A DNA stretch of 64,000 bases from Candidatus Zixiibacteriota bacterium (lineage in GTDB: Bacteria > Zixibacteria > MSB-5A5 > GN15 > FEB-12): assembly GCA_029860345.1 (NCBI GenBank), contig JAOUBJ010000003.1:132709-196708 (forward strand), in the 5' to 3' direction. A program made the translations under genes and the position numbers. Below the pieces are notes generated by a model that was not told the origin of the DNA, did no database searches, and worked only from the letters and a program-made list of their open reading frames with translations. Shown here piece after piece: positions 26,074 to 34,303 of this stretch. The first letter of the stretch is position 1, and the number at the start of each line of letters is the position of its first letter.

Positions 26074-27363
26074 ATGAAACTTGCTTTCATTTCCGACACG
26101 CATTTCGGCGACACCAATTGTGCGCTGATTGATCACGCTAACATTACCAGGGGGAACAAGTTCGATCTATTCGCCCAGGCCGCCGGGACCGGGAACGACT
26201 TCCTGGTGGTGATGGGAGACATTTTCGATTTCTCCGTCAGTAGTTATGAGGATGCCTACCGGCGGGCAAAAGTGTTCTTCGAATTGGTGAAGAAGGAAAA
26301 CATAGCCAAGAGTATCCTGTACGTTCCGGGCAATCACGACTTTGACATGTGGCACACGGTCCAGCAGGAATTCAGAATCATACACCAGGTGCGCCGCGGC
26401 AAACCGGCTGAGTGGTTCCGCTGGTCGCTCCCTGGGTTCATTGATGATCGCAAGGAGAGAGGTAACAAACGGGGAGTCTACCTGCCCGGCCCCATCGACG
26501 GACCGATCAATCCGGACGCGCCACCGGATGCCAATAAGCTGTTTCTCAACGGTATCACCCTGAATCCGGCCGGGGGCGGCGAAGCTACCAACTTTTATGT
26601 GGCTTATCCAAATCTCTATATGATAACCGACAAGGAATCACTGCTCATCACACACGGCCATTATCTCGAAGCTTTCTGGAGTCTATCCGGTGAGTGGCTT
26701 CGCAAAATCGCCCAGAAAGATCTGCCACAGAAGGTCATCATTGAGGACTTGGTGGCCTTCAACGTACCTCTCTGTCAGGCTTCATGCTCAAGCATCGGCC
26801 AGGCGGGCAAGCTCACCCCTCTGGTACAAAAAATCGAACATGAGGTGAAATACGGAAACCTGAAGCGAGTCAAGCGGTACCTCAACAGGATCGTCACGGC
26901 CCTGGATGAAATGACCAAACTCAAATGGTACAACCCGGAGACCTGGGTGCGCGAGTGGCTTACCGATCTCGTGGCCAACAAAGTCGAAAAGGAAGTAATC
27001 AAGGGGCTGGAAGAAGCAGAGGACACACGCTATAGCGAAGAGTTCATTACCAAAAAGGAAGTGCTGATGCGTTTCAAGCGCTACTTCCAGGCAAGTTTGC
27101 GGGAGATTCAACAACTCAAAGATGAATACGGCCTCGAAATGAGCCAGCCACAGAGAGTGATATTCGGACACACTCATCGTCCGATTAAATGGCTCGATCC
27201 CAAGGCGCCCAACACCACCGTGAACAAGATGAGCGTCAGGCTGTACAACACCGGCGGATGGCTTTACAGAAAGAATCCCAAAACAAAGAAAACGGAATTC
27301 TGTGGTGCCGAAGTCTTTACATACAACTCCGATGACGGGTTTGCATCAACGCGAATTGAGTGA
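26074..27363 (+). CDS. calcineurin-like metallophosphoesterase
   Basis: A 429-residue cytoplasmic phosphoesterase with the full two-metal motif series: SDTHFGD (near residue 8), GDIFDF (about 49), GNHDFD (about 86), THGHY (about 190) and GHTHRP (about 363). Between the last two motifs lies a helical insertion of about 150 residues (KIEHEVKYGNLKRVKRYLNR onward) not found in small family members. AAAGGAGACC precedes the ATG. The substrate cannot be told from sequence; relatives act on nucleotides, UDP-sugars or phosphoproteins. A small lipoprotein gene follows after 63 bases and may be co-transcribed. Confidence 0.85.
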   Translation: MKLAFISDTHFGDTNCALIDHANITRGNKFDLFAQAAGTGNDFLVVMGDIFDFSVSSYEDAYRRAKVFFELVKKENIAKSILYVPGNHDFDMWHTVQQEFRIIHQVRRGKPAEWFRWSLPGFIDDRKERGNKRGVYLPGPIDGPINPDAPPDANKLFLNGITLNPAGGGEATNFYVAYPNLYMITDKESLLITHGHYLEAFWSLSGEWLRKIAQKDLPQKVIIEDLVAFNVPLCQASCSSIGQAGKLTPLVQKIEHEVKYGNLKRVKRYLNRIVTALDEMTKLKWYNPETWVREWLTDLVANKVEKEVIKGLEEAEDTRYSEEFITKKEVLMRFKRYFQASLREIQQLKDEYGLEMSQPQRVIFGHTHRPIKWLDPKAPNTTVNKMSVRLYNTGGWLYRKNPKTKKTEFCGAEVFTYNSDDGFASTRIE

Positions 27364-27426
27364 GGTGTCAATGAGTAAATCTGATTCGGTGATATGTACT
27401 TAACTATCAAACCATGCGAGGCTGTT

Positions 27427-27822
27427 ATGAAGAGAGCGACGGGACTGCTTTTGTGTTTGTGCGCGGCAATGTGTCTGTTGAGTGGTTGCGCCACAATCGC
27501 TATGAACGCTACTACCCTGCCGGAACCGGCCGAGATGAATGCGGCCGGGACTGCCAACTACACGGTGATAAGTAGTTTCACGGTGAACGACAGAGCCGGC
27601 TGGATTCTCGGGCTCGTTCCGGTCAACCCACCGGCCGGTGACAACCACTATTATCTCAAAACAATTCTCGACCGAGAGATTCAGGCCGCCGGCGGTGATG
27701 CCGTAATCAACGTGACATTACGTGGCCAGTACCAGTTTACGGATTTCCTTATCGGCTTGGTTTTGCCGGTGTACAGTACACGCACGCTCACCGTGACCGG
27801 GGATGTCATCAAGTACAACTAA
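27427..27822 (+). CDS. small lipoprotein
   Basis: 131 residues from the ATG at 27427 (MKRATGLLLC). The signal peptide ends in the lipobox LLSGC, so it should be lipidated. The mature part is a short alpha/beta domain with GWILGLVPVNPPAGDNHYYL and a C-terminal hydrophobic stretch (FLIGLVLPVYSTRTLTVTG). This resembles the TRL/Bor-like small lipoprotein class, but I do not assign a family. An upstream in-frame start at 27394 would place 11 extra residues before the signal peptide and is less likely. A terminator follows. Confidence 0.75.
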   Translation: MKRATGLLLCLCAAMCLLSGCATIAMNATTLPEPAEMNAAGTANYTVISSFTVNDRAGWILGLVPVNPPAGDNHYYLKTILDREIQAAGGDAVINVTLRGQYQFTDFLIGLVLPVYSTRTLTVTGDVIKYN

Positions 27823-27860
27823 CGACCCGGCCACACGCGCAACCATTCAGAACTTTGACC

Positions 27861-27899
27861 GTGCCGCCGCAGCTTCCACGCCCGGCGGCGCTTTTTTTT
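27861..27899 (+). terminator. rho-independent terminator
   Basis: GTGCCGCCG (27861-27869) pairs with CGGCGGCGC (27883-27891, one G-T pair) and is followed by eight Ts. It ends the phosphoesterase/lipoprotein unit. Confidence 0.88.
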
Positions 27900-28250
27900 G
27901 GGTGTGGGCGGGCCATAGACTGTAGACACAATAAAGTACTTGACAGGTCCATGTATCCTATTTATCCTATGGCCAAGTGTTCTGGGGTCCGTGTTTTTTG
28001 TACTGGGGTTTGGCGTGATATTTACAACATAACCATCGGCAATCGAGTTTAGGGCGATGTTGCAGGTTTGGAACCATGGTTCGGCCGTATGTCCGGCAAG
28101 CCCATGGGTCGCCGCCTGCAGAGGATGTCTCGTTTTTTCCAGCAGATCATAAGCGCACCGATCAGCGGACCCTGCTGGCAATTACCGTCTGCCCGTCGGC
28201 GCTTCATTGATGATCGTTGACGGTCAGCATGGACTGGAAGGAGTTTCTGT
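27900..28250. other. 351-base gap / leader upstream of the 432-residue secreted protein
   Basis: No credible gene. A good promoter match (27940-27968) lies at its left end, implying a leader of about 275 bases. No known riboswitch was recognised in it. Confidence 0.4.
27940..27968 (+). promoter_or_regulatory. candidate sigma-70-like promoter
   Basis: TTGACA (27940-27945), a 17-base spacer and TATCCT (27963-27968). It is the best housekeeping-type match I saw in the window. It lies 40 bases after a terminator and 283 before the next start codon. Confidence 0.45.
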
Positions 28251-29549
28251 ATGCGAAAAGTGAAAGTTGTTCTATGGACGGTTGTGGGAATGCTGCTGGC
28301 GCCCATGTTGAGCCTTGCTGAAGATTCCGTGGCAGTAAAAGCACCAGTACAGACCAATACTGCCCTGGATTCAGCAACAAAGGCTTTGACGCAACTGTCC
28401 TTGGATGAAGAAAAGAGAATGATCCAATGGGATATGGGTGTGGTAGCCAGTTTCAAGAATGACTTCGCCGATGGCAAGTCCGAATCGGTGCTCAACATCT
28501 CGACAGACTTCTCCAAGGGTGGATATCCTAGGGAGTTTCGATTTGTGACAACCAGCAGTGTCGAGCTGGAGGCCTCCAAGCTGGATGATGAGGTGACCGG
28601 GCTGTTGCTTAATTACGACTACTACATCCATCCGCACGTTGAGACCTATGCTTTCATGGAACGGTTCAGCGACACCTACATGGGCATCGACCAGCGGTTT
28701 GAGTTCGGCATTGGACTCAAGTTTGAGTATGCCTGCTTTGGATTGGTTGATAGTAAGGATCGGGTCGTTGTTGAGCGGGCTCGTCGGAACTTAATCTCTG
28801 CCCGGGCCGAAGACACAACGCTGTGCAAGAAAACACCCAAATCTAAACTGGATTCGTTGACCTGTGACAAGAGAATCCTTACAGCCAAACTTGTTTCTCT
28901 TGGAGCTATCGAGGTTAAGAAGAGGACTTTGGAGCATGTCAACGAGATCGAAGCGGCCAAGCGCGAGATTAACAGGATAGACCAGTCGATCGAGAAATTG
29001 CCTATAGATATCACTGCTCTCAAAGAGCCTCTGCATGGGAAGGTAGATAAGGCACTGACATCCATTCGAAAACGAAAATCCCGCGTCAAATTGGGACTGG
29101 CCTTATCGATCTTCAGAGAACTGGAAAAGGCAAACACTAAAAATCTCGTTGATACCCTTGTGACCATCGACACCTTGGATAAGGTAGTAGCGGTTACGGA
29201 CACTACCTCCCTCTCGATTGATCCAACGGAGCGGTACCGATGGGTGATTCGCCCCTCGGTTGCTGTCAGGATTACCCAAGACCTTGAGATTAAGGGCTAC
29301 CACTACTGGAAGCTACCACTATCCCATCCTGGGAAGATAGACGGCTGCTACGATATCCGTAAGGATGCTTCGTGTGCCGTCAAGTGGGATGTCGCGAAGG
29401 ATGGAGACTTGGAGCCCAAGGTGAGCATAAAGCTCAGCTACGACTTCAGAACTGACTCTCATCCACCATCGGTTGAACACGAAGGCGTGTGGCACCGCCA
29501 CCGCGACCGTCACGAGACGTACAAATTGGAGTTCACCGTGAAGCTATAG
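28251..29549 (+). CDS. exported beta-barrel-like protein with inserted coiled coil
   Basis: A 432-residue protein with a signal peptide (1-24, ending SLAE) and GGAAGGAG before the ATG. Residues about 60-165 resemble a DUF481-type barrel (DYYIHPHVETYAFMERF, MGIDQRFEFGIGLKFEY). Residues about 170-300 are charged and helical (ARRNLISARAED; AKREINRIDQSIEKL), consistent with a coiled coil. Barrel-like strands return at 320-432 (YRWVIRPSVAVRITQDLEIK) and the protein ends in a final-strand pattern YKLEFTVKL. I read it as an outer-membrane barrel with a helical insertion. Function unknown; no operon partners. Confidence 0.6.
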   Translation: MRKVKVVLWTVVGMLLAPMLSLAEDSVAVKAPVQTNTALDSATKALTQLSLDEEKRMIQWDMGVVASFKNDFADGKSESVLNISTDFSKGGYPREFRFVTTSSVELEASKLDDEVTGLLLNYDYYIHPHVETYAFMERFSDTYMGIDQRFEFGIGLKFEYACFGLVDSKDRVVVERARRNLISARAEDTTLCKKTPKSKLDSLTCDKRILTAKLVSLGAIEVKKRTLEHVNEIEAAKREINRIDQSIEKLPIDITALKEPLHGKVDKALTSIRKRKSRVKLGLALSIFRELEKANTKNLVDTLVTIDTLDKVVAVTDTTSLSIDPTERYRWVIRPSVAVRITQDLEIKGYHYWKLPLSHPGKIDGCYDIRKDASCAVKWDVAKDGDLEPKVSIKLSYDFRTDSHPPSVEHEGVWHRHRDRHETYKLEFTVKL

Positions 29550-29560
29550 ATCAGCGACTC

Positions 29561-30199
29561 TCAAACTACCCTCAGCACCGCCCGCACTGGGGAGGCGTCC
29601 ATGCCGACCAGCTTCAAGGGAAAGGCGATCAGTTCGTAGACTCCGGCTGTCACCTCCTGCAAGGCAAGGTTCTCAAGTATGGCCACACCTCCTTCGGTCA
29701 GTATATGATGCGATTCCATTGTCTTGGAGTCGAACGGGTCGACCGAAGGTGTGTCCAACCCGACCAGTTTCACACCAGACCCCACAAGCATCCTGGCCGC
29801 ATCAGTTGATAAACAGCAAAAGTCGGTATCAAACGTCTCCGGCATGTCCGAATGCGTTTTGAACAAGAGACGTTCGGGCGTTGACTCAGGCAGATCGTTC
29901 AAATAGTCGACCGTAATCTGCGGTGCATTTAGAGCATCCACAACCAGCGCCGGTCCAAAGTAAACGTCCAGGGCGACCTCCGAGATCGAGACGCCGCCTT
30001 GCCGAAAGTGAAGCGGCGCATCGGCGTGCGTCCCGGTGTGCAGGGACATAGTTGTACTGCCGACATTGCAGGAGTCGCCGCGATCCATCTGCATCACCCA
30101 AAACCGATGATACTCCGTATCCCCCGGCCAAACCGGAATACCGGGAGCAACCGGCTGTGAGATATCGATCAGCCCCGATCTCTGTTTGTCTGGCTTCAC
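29561..30199 (-). CDS. kynB: kynurenine formamidase / cyclase-family metal hydrolase
   Basis: A 212-residue member of the cyclase (PF04199) family. The metal-binding motif HTGTHADAPLHF (about 54-65) is complete, and the length and the IDISQPVAPGIPVWPGD start fit bacterial KynB, which hydrolyses N-formylkynurenine to kynurenine and formate in tryptophan breakdown. It starts at GTG 30199, overlapping the stop of the upstream gene as GTGA. That gene is kynureninase-like, which supports the pathway. Other cyclase-family activities (for example isatin hydrolase) remain possible. No tryptophan dioxygenase gene is in the window. Confidence 0.78.
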   Translation of the reverse strand: MKPDKQRSGLIDISQPVAPGIPVWPGDTEYHRFWVMQMDRGDSCNVGSTTMSLHTGTHADAPLHFRQGGVSISEVALDVYFGPALVVDALNAPQITVDYLNDLPESTPERLLFKTHSDMPETFDTDFCCLSTDAARMLVGSGVKLVGLDTPSVDPFDSKTMESHHILTEGGVAILENLALQEVTAGVYELIAFPLKLVGMDASPVRAVLRVV

Positions 30200-31362
30200 G
30201 TCTTCTGCTTAACCGATAGTTCGGTTAGAATCTTTTCAATCTCGACCACCAGGTCGTCGATTTCCTGATCACTGTTGTAAAAGTGCGGCGAGACGCGGAT
30301 GCCGGCGCCCGGCCGGTAGTCGACAAGGAAACTGCGGGCCAGTAGTTCGCGCGTGACCGTCTCGGCCTTAGCGACATTGAGAGTTATTGTTCCCCCGCGA
30401 TGTTTCGGATCCTCCGGCGTAAAAACGGACCACTCACGTTCCCGGGCCAATTGGGCCAGGCGCGAGGTCATCTCAAGCGACCGCTTTCGAATACGCGGCA
30501 CACCTATTTCTGTAATGATGTCCAGCCCGGGTTGGCAGGTATACAAGGCCGGTACCGCCGGCGTACCGTTCATCCACTTGTAAGAACCCTCGGCAAAGCG
30601 TATCGGCGAGGGGTCAAAAGCGAACGGGTTTTCGTGAGCCAGCCATCCGGTAAAACGCGGCGTAAGTTCCAGGGCTACCTCTGGCTTAACGTACAGGTAA
30701 CCCACACCGGGGCCGCCACACAACCACTTCAAACAACCGCCGGCGGCAAAGTCGGCGCCCAGTGTCTGGATATCGACAGGTACCGCCCCCAACCCCTGGA
30801 AAATATCCACCAGCACCAGCGCGCCGACCCGGTGCGCTTTCTCGATAACGGCAGCGACATCGACAATATATGCCGACTTGAACAGAACCTGCGAGATCGA
30901 TACCAGTGCCGTCGTTTCATCGATAGCATCCAACACCGCCTGGGTCGGCACAGTCATGCCGTCGGGACACGGCACGATTTCCAACCGTCCCCGATCGCGT
31001 AGCGTCTGCCGGTACAAGTATAACAGCGATGGAAACTCCTGCTGGACCATTACGACCTTGTCGCGGGGCTTATCAAAATCAAAACATGACAGCACCGTTG
31101 CCTGCGCACTGGTGACATTGGCGTGGATCGAAACCGTGTCGGATGCGGCATTCATCAACGATCCGATTTTGTCGCCGACTGTCCGCGCTATCATCCACCA
31201 CTCTTCCTCCCAGGCACGAACCCCGCGTGTGCTCCATAGCTTGAGGTACCGATCAGAACACTCGCGCGCTTTGTTGGGCATGGCGCCCAGCGAATTGGCG
31301 ATAAGATGATGGCAATTCTCAAGCGACTCGAATTCGGTGCGGTAGTCCAGAAGGTCTTTCAT
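30196..31362 (-). CDS. kynU: kynureninase-like PLP enzyme (aminotransferase class V fold)
   Basis: 388 residues from the ATG at 31362 (MKDLLDYRTEFESLENCHHL); the frame is open 96 bases further up but this would run into the nfo 3' end and adds an unusual N terminus. PLP-enzyme features: Asp in VLVDIFQGLGAVPVD, the Schiff-base Lys in CLKWLCGGPGVGYLYV, and IRVSPHFYNSDQEIDDLV near the end. Kynureninase cleaves kynurenine to anthranilate and alanine. The four-base overlap with kynB downstream favours this role, but other class V enzymes (cysteine desulfurase-like) share these motifs, so the exact substrate is not certain. Confidence 0.65.
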   Translation of the reverse strand: MKDLLDYRTEFESLENCHHLIANSLGAMPNKARECSDRYLKLWSTRGVRAWEEEWWMIARTVGDKIGSLMNAASDTVSIHANVTSAQATVLSCFDFDKPRDKVVMVQQEFPSLLYLYRQTLRDRGRLEIVPCPDGMTVPTQAVLDAIDETTALVSISQVLFKSAYIVDVAAVIEKAHRVGALVLVDIFQGLGAVPVDIQTLGADFAAGGCLKWLCGGPGVGYLYVKPEVALELTPRFTGWLAHENPFAFDPSPIRFAEGSYKWMNGTPAVPALYTCQPGLDIITEIGVPRIRKRSLEMTSRLAQLAREREWSVFTPEDPKHRGGTITLNVAKAETVTRELLARSFLVDYRPGAGIRVSPHFYNSDQEIDDLVVEIEKILTELSVKQKT

Positions 31363-31384
31363 ACACTCGCTCAGGGCAGACTCC

Positions 31385-32230
31385 CTACTTGACCAATCCT
31401 CGCAAGATGGCCAGGTTTTCGATGTCTTCAGAAAGGTCATCGCCTTTGGGTGTCTCAAGGATCATGGGCACTTTCTTAAGCCTGCGATCATTAACGATAT
31501 TTCGAAAGGCCTCAAGGCCTATGTGCCCTTTCCCGATGTGTTCGTGACGATCCTTGCGCGATGCGAATTCCCGTTTGCTGTCGTTCATGTGAATGACCTG
31601 GAGGCGCTCCAACCCGACTATATCATCAAACTGCTTGATTGTCTTTTTGAAGTCTTTCGGATCGCTTAGGGGATAGCCGGCCGCAAAAATGTGACAGGTA
31701 TCCAGACATACGCCTATATGTTCTTGGTCCTCGACGCCATCAATGATCTGCGCCAACTGTTCGAACTTGTAACCGAGGTTGGAACCCTGCCCGGCGGTCG
31801 CTTCCAACAAAAGCGTGACATTGTTGTCGCCCAGTTCATCGAACATCAGATTGATGCTCTCAATAATCGTGGCCAGACCAAGCTCTTCGCCGGAACCGAC
31901 ATGTGAGCCGGGATGCAATACCAGGTTGGGAATCTTCAAAAGGTTACAACGCTGCATTTCTTCTGTGAGCGAGTTGCGAGATTTCTCGCGTAAGGCTTCA
32001 TCCGGCGACGCGATGTTGATCAGATAGCTGGTGTGCGAACACGAAACCGTGACCCCGGTGCTTTCAATGGCCGCAAGGTACTGATCGACTTCGGCCGTCT
32101 CAAGCTTCTTGGCCCGCCACTGATTGTTGGATTTGTTGAACATCTGGATGGTATCGCAGGTTGCCTTTTTGCCTCGTTCGATGGCGTTGAAAACACCACC
32201 GGCGATAGATTCGTGGGCGCCAAACAGCAT
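31385..32230 (-). CDS. nfo: deoxyribonuclease IV (endonuclease IV, AP endonuclease)
   Basis: A 281-residue TIM-barrel enzyme of base excision repair that cuts DNA 5' of abasic sites using three zinc ions. Family motifs are intact: GAHESIAGG at the start, NLVLHPGSHVGSG, LLLEATAGQG, VCLDTCHIFAAGY, VIHMNDSKREFASRKDRHEHIG and the final ILETPKGD. Length is typical. AAGGATT precedes the ATG. It lies upstream of kynU-kynB on the same strand with a gap of about 20 bases, so the three may be one transcript without an obvious functional link. Confidence 0.93.
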   Translation of the reverse strand: MLFGAHESIAGGVFNAIERGKKATCDTIQMFNKSNNQWRAKKLETAEVDQYLAAIESTGVTVSCSHTSYLINIASPDEALREKSRNSLTEEMQRCNLLKIPNLVLHPGSHVGSGEELGLATIIESINLMFDELGDNNVTLLLEATAGQGSNLGYKFEQLAQIIDGVEDQEHIGVCLDTCHIFAAGYPLSDPKDFKKTIKQFDDIVGLERLQVIHMNDSKREFASRKDRHEHIGKGHIGLEAFRNIVNDRRLKKVPMILETPKGDDLSEDIENLAILRGLVK

Positions 32231-32405
32231 ATCGTAATCCTTAAAACAGGCCTTTCAAGTTCACAAACATCAAAATACGAAAACGGGGGCAGGATGCAAC
32301 CGGTTAATCTGCACGATCAATCTGCAAGAAACTAATTGCATCGACAACCTTGACCACCTATTAATGTAGAAGAGGAGTGTGACGATCAAACCGGAGGGAT
32401 TCAAT

Positions 32406-33566
32406 ATGCCAAACAGGGCAGGAATATGTACGCTGACAAAGATTGTTGCCCTGGCCCTGGCGACATTTATGTGGGCGTCGGCTTGCGATGATTCGCCCAG
32501 CGGACCACAGGTTTTTATCGACCGACCCCAGGTTGAGCCGGTACCGAATGACCAGGCCGTCGACGTTGCCAACAGTCCAACTCTGATCTGGCCGAGTGCT
32601 GATGCCTTCGACCAATCGGCGCGTTACGAACTGTATCTCGACACCGTCAACCCACCAACTCTCTACGCTGTTAATCTGACCGACACCGTGTTCAGACCTG
32701 ACTGGCTGGAATCGGGTTGGACTTACTATTGGCGGGTGATCACCAAGGGTGTACGTCGTCGCAATCCGGCTTCACCTCTGTGGAGCTTCACAACAAAGAG
32801 CATAACCTATCCGGTGGCGGTAGGTAACAGTTGGCGATACAGGAGCAATTCCTGGTATGAAAACCTCCAACCCAAGAGTCTGGTGCCGAGATTTGGTGAC
32901 ACCACCTTTGTCATCAGGGAAGTAGAGATTGATAACTTCGACAGCGCAATCGGAGGACCCGGACGATACCGCTTCCACACAGGAACCACCGGCCGCACCC
33001 GCCCATCTGAGGCCTCTTGTTACTACGAAGTTCATCAGGACGGTTTGTACATGACGATGGCTGAAGTTGGGACCGGCAGCGGCGTATGGCCCAAGACGGG
33101 GAAGGGCATAAGTTATAGCTTCGCCGGCAGGACATTCAATTCGACGAATGCTCTCTCAGCTTTTCTGGGGGCTGGCATCCCGGGTGGGTTCGCTGCCGGG
33201 TCGGATCATGATTATCCTCGAAAGTCCCTCCAATACCCTCTCAGGATCGGCACTCAGTGGACTTATACGGAGAACCATGCCACTCCGGGAAGCGTGGTGC
33301 GTCGAGTCGTCGACAGGCAAAGCATCGAGATCGGCTTGGGCCGTTTCGACTGCTTCGTCATCAGGCAGTTGCACAACCTGGCCGAAGACGGTACTTGGGA
33401 CAATACTCTCGAGATTGTCGATTATGTCGCTGCCGAAGGACTTATCAAGCGCAGAACAATAGCCCGGGATGTGCAAATCAATGATTGGGGGCATGCCTAT
33501 CCAATTGGAACGGCCGACATTGTCATCGAGGCATTCCTGACCGATTTCGATCTCATCGACCCGTGA
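32406..33566 (+). CDS. lipoprotein with FN3-like domain
   Basis: 386 residues from the ATG at 32406, which has GGAGG at proper distance; an in-frame GTG at 32379 lacks one. The lipobox-like WASAC gives a lipidated Cys at about residue 27. Residues about 40-130 resemble a fibronectin type III domain (SPTLIWPSADAFDQSARYEL, YYWRVITKG). The rest (about 140-386) is a beta-rich domain with two YPVAVGNSWRY / YPLRIGTQWTYTENH modules, a pattern common in exported FCB-group proteins. Function unknown. It is followed by a compound repeat. Confidence 0.75.
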   Translation: MPNRAGICTLTKIVALALATFMWASACDDSPSGPQVFIDRPQVEPVPNDQAVDVANSPTLIWPSADAFDQSARYELYLDTVNPPTLYAVNLTDTVFRPDWLESGWTYYWRVITKGVRRRNPASPLWSFTTKSITYPVAVGNSWRYRSNSWYENLQPKSLVPRFGDTTFVIREVEIDNFDSAIGGPGRYRFHTGTTGRTRPSEASCYYEVHQDGLYMTMAEVGTGSGVWPKTGKGISYSFAGRTFNSTNALSAFLGAGIPGGFAAGSDHDYPRKSLQYPLRIGTQWTYTENHATPGSVVRRVVDRQSIEIGLGRFDCFVIRQLHNLAEDGTWDNTLEIVDYVAAEGLIKRRTIARDVQINDWGHAYPIGTADIVIEAFLTDFDLIDP

Positions 33567-33572
33567 ATCCAG

Positions 33573-33669
33573 TAGGGCAGGTCTGCCTTCAGACCTGCCG
33601 GAAAAGGCGGGTTCACGCCGCGGCGCGCAGGCGAAGCCGGACCCGCCAAAGCTGTAAAAGCCTGCCCTG
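33573..33669. repeat. compound palindromic repeat with nested arms
   Basis: Outer arms GGGCAGG (33575-33581) / CCTGCCC (33661-33667). Inside: GGCAGGTCT (33576-33584) / AGACCTGCC (33591-33599), and GGCGGGT (33606-33612) / ACCCGCC (33641-33647). The first hairpin competes with the outer stem for the same bases. It resembles the element at 12058-12169. It starts soon after a stop codon and could also end transcription of the lipoprotein gene. Confidence 0.75.
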
Positions 33670-33845
33670 ATTGAAGAAACCGGTCAACCGCGTCGGCCAA
33701 ATCCAGTCCGCTTAACATTTTTGCACCATTAACTTAGCGGTTTGACTCTATTTTCTGGCCAGGTCGAAATTTCACTGACACGATCTGTCAGTCCCCCCTG
33801 TTAACATGTGTCTGAGCAAACTTGAACCTGGTATGGGGTATCCAA

Positions 33846-34274
33846 ATGGAGCATTCGATTCTGATTCGAGACACCGAAGTTAAGGTCACCGATGTTCTCG
33901 ACATGATCTCGCGGGGGCTGTCATATTACCAAATCCTGCTGACTGACACACGATTGACCTTGACCGACATTATGGTAACGGCCAAGCTGGCCAAAGAACT
34001 AATCGAAAATTTCGTGGAAACCGAACACATCATCGTAGTGGAAGGCTCAATCCAGATTGCCGCCAGTGGCGGTCGCATTCAAAATGTCAGTAAAATGCGC
34101 GAAGACCACCCAAGAGCCTTTATGAAATGGAGCGAAACAGAGGAACGTCAACTGACTGATCTGTTCCACTCAGGAAAGAGCCTGAATGAAATCGCCAAGG
34201 TACTGGAACGTAAACGGGGTGCGATTAAGTTGAGGCTTAAGAAACTGGGACTGCTTCGCGACGATGAATCATAG
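33846..34274 (+). CDS. DUF433-like domain fused to a SANT/HTH-type DNA-binding domain
   Basis: 142 residues from the ATG at 33846 (MEHSILIRDTEVKVTDVLDM). Residues about 8-65 follow the DUF433 pattern (SRGLSYYQILLTDTRLTLTD), a winged-helix-like domain known from antitoxin-type proteins. Residues about 98-140 (MKWSETEERQLTDLFHSG ... AIKLRLKKLGLL) look like a Myb/SANT or sigma-region-4-like helix-turn-helix. A transcription regulator is likely. No toxin gene is adjacent. An upstream TTG (33822) is possible but less likely. Shine-Dalgarno is weak. Confidence 0.65.
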   Translation: MEHSILIRDTEVKVTDVLDMISRGLSYYQILLTDTRLTLTDIMVTAKLAKELIENFVETEHIIVVEGSIQIAASGGRIQNVSKMREDHPRAFMKWSETEERQLTDLFHSGKSLNEIAKVLERKRGAIKLRLKKLGLLRDDES

Positions 34275-34303
34275 CAGGTCTGCTCCGGCTCCGATCTGTT
34301 GGG

